42,972 bases of DNA from Candidatus Bathyarchaeota archaeon (GTDB lineage: Archaea; Thermoproteota; Bathyarchaeia; TCS64): NCBI GenBank assembly GCA_030739585.1, contig JASLYX010000005.1, forward strand, positions 78,804 to 121,775, in the 5' to 3' direction. A program made the position numbers and the translations under genes. The notes beneath the pieces were generated by a model, which saw only the letters and a list, made by a program, of their open reading frames with translations, had not been told where the DNA came from and ran no database searches. The stretch's first letter is position 1. Each line of letters starts with the position of its first letter. Positions 42,869 through 42,972 of the stretch are shown here, in pieces.

Positions 42869-42972
42869 TATTTACCCGGATCCTACACCTTTCCAAAACT
42901 GGCTCCACACACAAGTGTTGGATCTAAAATCAAATATACCTTGCGCGATGAACTGGAAAACTCCCTGAAGTC

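Noticed and set aside
1-42972. CRISPR array
   Set aside because: No series of evenly spaced direct repeats was seen anywhere in the window; the only clear direct repeat is inside the tandem hydrolase gene.

Overview
The window looks like chromosomal DNA of an uncultured archaeon. The most likely source is a Bathyarchaeia-like member of the TACK group; this is inferred from gene content, not from a marker-gene tree. Archaeal signs are RNase P protein 4, diphthine synthase, an archaeal-type FAD synthase (RibL), archaeal phosphopantetheine adenylyltransferase, a short helicase-less XPF nuclease, an archaeal tRNA-Arg, and TATA boxes placed about 26 bases before start codons, often giving leaderless transcripts. 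Shine-Dalgarno motifs appear mainly inside operons and before some short genes.

Layout. 1-7.2 kb: a truncated PLP enzyme of the D-cysteine desulfhydrase family, tRNA-Arg(CCG), XPF nuclease, and a minus-strand hyuA-hyuB-MFS set. 7.2-11.1 kb: a decayed island in which a Hrq1/MrfA-type helicase and a small basic protein sit among broken copies of a DUF4379-type zinc-ribbon repeat, ending in tRNA 3'-end-like pieces. 11.1-25 kb: DNA alkylation repair protein, oligoendopeptidase F, C-N hydrolase, aminotransferase, DppA-type D-aminopeptidase, a duplicated alpha/beta hydrolase, a small ribbon-helix-helix/zinc protein, a DegT-type aminotransferase, a probable transposase relic and an S9 peptidase. 25-30.5 kb: LUD-domain protein, then tatA-mobA-orf113-mobB on the plus strand, facing rnp4-dphB(DUF357 fusion)-ribL on the minus strand. 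30.8-33.8 kb: a tightly coupled GlmL-like ATPase plus barrel-sandwich/KOW protein. 33.9-39.7 kb: a BKACE (beta-keto acid cleavage enzyme) pseudogene, two aldehyde:ferredoxin oxidoreductases, a cyclase-family hydrolase and a 54-residue zinc protein. 39.8-42.8 kb: M20 peptidase, CoaD and an aspartate-type aminotransferase.

How the genes may work together. Four peptidase families (M3, S9, M55, M20), three PLP aminotransferase-like enzymes, a hydantoinase/oxoprolinase pair with a transporter, a C-N hydrolase and two tungsten/molybdenum oxidoreductases with pterin-cofactor genes fit an anaerobic peptide- and amino-acid-degrading lifestyle. In such cells amino acids become 2-oxo acids and aldehydes that AOR enzymes oxidise. 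This is inference from families; no substrate can be read from the sequence.

No CRISPR array, rRNA, intact insertion sequence or replication origin was seen. The least explained structures are the zinc-ribbon graveyard around the helicase, the GlmL/KOW pair without a mutase, the DphB-DUF357 fusion, orf113 between mobA and mobB, and an apparent AUA start for hyuB.
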